Shown here: positions 6,900-8,862 of the stretch, piece after piece
Position numbering within the stretch: the stretch's first letter is position 1
How the letters are laid out: each line of letters begins with the position of its first letter
Source: Acidobacteriaceae bacterium
GTDB lineage: Bacteria; Acidobacteriota; Terriglobia; Terriglobales; Acidobacteriaceae
Length of the DNA: 8,862 nucleotides
Direction: 5' to 3'
NCBI GenBank assembly: GCA_003165855.1
Contig: PMXH01000278.1
Coordinates: forward strand, 268-9,129
Position numbers and translations under genes: made by a program
The notes under the pieces: model-generated
Database searches by the model: none
Told to the model about the DNA's origin: nothing
Seen by the model: only the letters and a program-made list of their open reading frames with translations

Positions 6900-6932
6900 T
6901 GCGCGGGCCGTGCCAGCCTCAAGAAAAAACTT

Positions 6933-8048
6933 CTAGCCGAAGTATTCCACCAACTCCGGCGAGGCGCTCTGCAGCCGAACCGCCCGCTGCGGGCTCGATT
7001 CCAAGGACTGACGCTGCAGGAAAAAGTCCAGATTGCCGCGCATCACCAGGTGCGGGGCCAGCGTCGACTGGAAGGACGGACACTCGCCCTCCACCAGGAA
7101 TTCATGCAACACGCGGAACGCCATGCGGCCCTGGGTGCGCGGCCGCTGATAAATCGTAGCCGCCACCGCTCTCGACCGGATCTCGGGCACCAGCGCCGGA
7201 AACAGGTCGGTGGTGATAAATGTGATCTTGCCGTGCAGGTTGGCATCGCGGGCAGCATTCAGTACCGGGATCGAAGCCTCGGTGGTGACGTAGACGCCAG
7301 CCAGGTCGGCGTGCTGTTTGAAAAGCTGGCTGCTTTTCTCGTAGGCCTCGGACTCGACGTCGTGATCCTCGATGGTCTCCTGCAGCAGCATCTCGGGATA
7401 TAGGCCGAGCAAGGTGCTGGCAAAGCCTTTATGCTTCTCGGCATGCTCGGTGATCGCTAAAGAACTCAAAGTTACGGCAACTTTTCCTTTGCCGCCCAGA
7501 AACCTTCCCATCAGATCGGCGGCCAGCGCACCGCTGGCCAGGGTATCGATCGAGACCACCGCCAATCGGCCCGTATTGGGTGCATCGGTGGCCACGCACA
7601 CGACCGGAATGCCGCTGCGGGAGGCTCGCCGCATCCCGGACAGTAAACTCTTCGGACGACTGGGAAAGGTAATGATTCCATCTACGCCCGCTTTCAGAGC
7701 GGCTTCGAAGGCTTCTTCCTCACCCTCGCCGAGGCGCGGATAGGTTCGATACTCAATCTCCACATTCTCCATGACCAGAGCATGCGCCTCTTCGCTGATT
7801 CCGGCGCGCACTTCGTCCCAGAAGGACGTGGTGCCTTGCAGCGTGTTCACGGAAACCCGCAGATTTCGCTTCGAGGATAGATACCGGGCTGCGAGATTCG
7901 GACGATACCCCAGAGTCTTGGCCATCTGCAACACTCTGGTTTTGGTCATGGTGCTGACGCCAGGATGATTGTGCAGGGCGCGATGGACGGTGCCGGTCGA
8001 TACTCCCAAGGCTTCGGCGATGTCCAGCAGCTTGGTTTTTCGGGTCAT
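6933..8048 (-). CDS. LacI/GalR-family transcriptional regulator
   Basis: A 371-aa sugar-responsive DNA-binding protein, probably the repressor of this locus. Residues 7-25 form the helix-turn-helix (LLDIAEALGVSTGTVHRAL), followed by PGVS and LGYRPNLAARYLSSKR, which contains the hinge helix with the lever Leu57. The usual TVSR of the recognition helix is TVHR here (His22), and the specificity residues are Thr18-Gly19. From about residue 62 follows a periplasmic-binding-protein-like effector domain (DGIITFPSRP, GIPVVCVATDAPN, ITFITTDLFPAL) of the type that binds sugars. The ATG at 8048 has no clear Shine-Dalgarno sequence. It lies directly upstream of xylB, in the same frame and separated by one TAG. 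The promoter and operator upstream indicate autoregulation. Effector not identifiable. Confidence 0.93.
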   Translation of the reverse strand: MTRKTKLLDIAEALGVSTGTVHRALHNHPGVSTMTKTRVLQMAKTLGYRPNLAARYLSSKRNLRVSVNTLQGTTSFWDEVRAGISEEAHALVMENVEIEYRTYPRLGEGEEEAFEAALKAGVDGIITFPSRPKSLLSGMRRASRSGIPVVCVATDAPNTGRLAVVSIDTLASGALAADLMGRFLGGKGKVAVTLSSLAITEHAEKHKGFASTLLGLYPEMLLQETIEDHDVESEAYEKSSQLFKQHADLAGVYVTTEASIPVLNAARDANLHGKITFITTDLFPALVPEIRSRAVAATIYQRPRTQGRMAFRVLHEFLVEGECPSFQSTLAPHLVMRGNLDFFLQRQSLESSPQRAVRLQSASPELVEYFG

Positions 8049-8111
8049 AGCTGCGATCGAGGGAGTACCGGCACGCTTTTGGTTTCGGGCGGCAATCTAC
8101 CGATTTTCATA

Positions 8112-8129
8112 AGCTGGCACGCACCAGCT
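8112..8129. promoter_or_regulatory. Second inverted repeat in the lacI leader
   Basis: AGCTGG (8112-8117) and CCAGCT (8124-8129) flank CACGCA, with a CG step at the exact centre (8120/8121). That is the geometry of an 18-bp LacI-type operator, and its centre is 25 bp from that of the operator at 8139-8152. As RNA it would be a 6-bp hairpin in the lacI leader. The arm sequence differs from the other operator, so a shared binder is uncertain. Confidence 0.35.
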
Positions 8130-8138
8130 GACGGCGAA

Positions 8139-8152
8139 CGTAAACGTTAACG
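8139..8152. promoter_or_regulatory. LacI/GalR-type operator
   Basis: CGTAAACGTTAACG is a 14-bp near-palindrome (12 of 14 positions symmetric) centred on a CG step, matching the general LacI/GalR/PurR/CcpA operator form. It lies directly downstream of the putative -10 box of the lacI promoter, over the expected transcription start, an ideal position for autorepression by the LacI protein encoded next to it. Confidence 0.65.
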
Positions 8153-8181
8153 AAGGTAAACTGTAAGTCCTTTGCAGTCAA
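8153..8181 (-). promoter_or_regulatory. Promoter of the lacI-xylB operon
   Basis: On the minus strand TTGACT (complement 8176-8181) is followed after 17 bp by TACCTT (complement 8153-8158). The -35 matches 5 of 6 consensus bases; the -10 is weak but keeps the T, A and final T. The operator at 8139-8152 abuts the -10. The leader to the lacI ATG would be about 100 nt. Confidence 0.45.
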
Positions 8182-8233
8182 GAGATTGTTTCAAAATGTC
8201 GTTAGCGCAGGATATGTCCGGTTGAGATAGCAA

Positions 8234-8326
8234 GTGAAGTGTGGGCTTTGCAGGCGGCGAGGGCAGGAGACCATGGAAGGCATGGTGCCTTACACGCAGG
8301 CCGCAGTGGAGCGAGCGATGAAGGTG
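8234..8326 (+). pseudogene. N-terminal fragment of a transposase (ISNCY-like)
   Basis: From the ATG at 8273, with AGGAG just upstream, the frame reads MEGMVPYTQAAVERAMKV. This resembles from memory the opening of a transposase group whose members begin with YTQAAVERAMKVQEVILRA. After AMKV the frame goes on as PLLLTKNFALAYTN, which does not resemble the expected helix-turn-helix, so the rest of the element seems lost. Bases between 8190 and 8272 may be the 5' end of the element. The open frame continues to 8827 only because it runs antisense over the lactate permease remnant. The family call is recollection and the match is only 18 residues. Confidence 0.4.
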
Positions 8327-8419
8327 CCCCTTTTATTGACTAAGAACTTCGCACTGGCATACACAAATCTTAACCCACTGATCGATAGGGCCGGATGTCT
8401 CGGCTCACGTTTCGAGGTG

Positions 8420-8713
8420 CTATTTCACGAACGTCAGGCCATGGGGGACGAGCCATCGGAATACATACGCGTAGAGCAGGACGATGATTCCGACGATAGA
8501 GCAGAGAGCTACGGAGTGCCAGGCGACGAAGCGGAAAATGATGCCTTCGTTGCCGACTTGCTCGGTGGCGGCGGTGGCGATGGTGATGGACTGGGCGTCG
8601 ACCATTTTTCCCATCACGCCTCCGGCACTGTTGGCGGCGCACATGAGGATGGCCGGAGCGAGTTTTGCCCGCGAGGGGGCCAGGGGGAGGGTGCGCGCGG
8701 CCAAAGCCGACAC
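8420..8713 (-). pseudogene. lldP: 3' remnant of L-lactate permease
   Basis: The 97 codons encode the C-terminus of an LldP-type lactate permease: ANSAGGVMGKMVDAQSITIA, then TEQVGNEGIIFRFVAWHS, and a final hydrophobic helix ending LLYAYVFRWLVPHG. Intact LldP proteins are about 550 aa, so over 80 percent is missing. A TAG (complement 8714-8716) stands in frame directly before the first residue, and none of the three upstream frames to the window edge resembles LldP, which argues for truncation by insertion or deletion rather than a simple frameshift. The GTG at the 5' end is not a believable native start. The remnant reads toward the transposase fragment and is unrelated to the sugar operon. 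Confidence 0.75.
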
Positions 8714-8862
8714 CTAGAAACACCGAACCGCCAAATATTTTCGGCGTTTTTAATTTTTTCAGATTTTTTCGGTCGGCAGGATTCGGAGTGCAGGGGCCAG
8801 GTGCGGAGGGGCGGAAATTCTCAATGAGCGAAATCGCCTGTGGCTGTTGAAAAAGTCCGAGC
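8714..8862. other. Junction DNA with T-tracts, no gene seen
   Basis: No frame looks coding. Four T-tracts (8738-8741, 8747-8751, 8754-8759, 8764-8769) occur at about helical spacing, including an ATTTTTTC repeat at 8753-8760 and 8763-8770. Base composition changes sharply from the flanking GC-rich sequence, consistent with a rearrangement joint next to the broken lactate permease. Confidence 0.45.
8841..8862. mobile_element. Possible insertion-sequence terminus at right edge
   Basis: The string GGCTGTTGAAAAAGTCC at the window edge resembles terminal inverted repeats seen in several insertion-sequence families, where CTTTTTCAACAGCC-type ends are common. Only one end is visible and no transposase follows within the window, so this is a weak call from resemblance. 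Confidence 0.3.

Noticed and set aside
6825..7403. 192-codon plus-strand frame over xylB and lacI
   Set aside because: Antisense to the conserved kinase N-terminus and regulator C-terminus; shadow frame.
8234..8827. 197-codon open frame on the plus strand
   Set aside because: Its start is the transposase fragment but most of it is antisense to the clear LldP C-terminus; the composition (Asp/Gly-rich) is that of a shadow frame.
1..8862. CRISPR array, tRNA, rRNA or prophage/defence module
   Set aside because: No regularly spaced repeats, cloverleaf-like segments or relevant protein families were seen; the window is a sugar-use locus with IS scars.

Overview
The window is a carbohydrate-catabolism locus with a degraded, mobile-element-scarred right end. 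It looks like a moderately GC-rich soil bacterium. The gene style suggests Acidobacteriota: a Na+:solute symporter instead of an ABC importer, a COG2407-type isomerase, a two-TM small protein beside the symporter, and LldP/ISNCY-like remnants. That phylum call is an inference from general resemblance, not a search result.

Layout, left to right. At 1-98 (minus) is the first 32 codons of an exported protein, cut by the window edge. A gene-poor stretch follows (99-615) with two perfect 14-bp palindromes and a weak operator-like site. On the plus strand come a galactose-mutarotase (galM) family gene, a promoter-bearing gap, an SSS-family symporter, a 68-aa two-helix membrane protein and an L-fucose-isomerase-like protein; the last three are tightly packed. 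Converging on them from the right are a LacI-family regulator and a xylulokinase (xylB) on the minus strand. A promoter with a LacI-type operator directly downstream of its -10 box precedes the regulator. The right end holds what looks like the first residues of a transposase, the last 97 codons of an L-lactate permease, a T-tract-rich stretch and a possible insertion-sequence end.

How the genes fit together: the symporter would import an aldose, the mutarotase would interconvert its anomers, the isomerase would make the ketose, and the xylulokinase would phosphorylate it, with the LacI protein sensing sugar. The substrate is not fixed by sequence. A XylB-type kinase without a xylose isomerase in the window, but with a fucose/arabinose-isomerase-fold protein, suggests a pentose or deoxysugar route through a non-canonical isomerase.

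The most unusual observation is the start of xylB. The conserved FGGY N-terminus begins exactly where an ATC codon sits behind a strong Shine-Dalgarno sequence. No ATG, GTG or TTG exists in frame between the lacI stop and the ATP-binding motif, and lacI and xylB share one reading frame separated by a single TAG.
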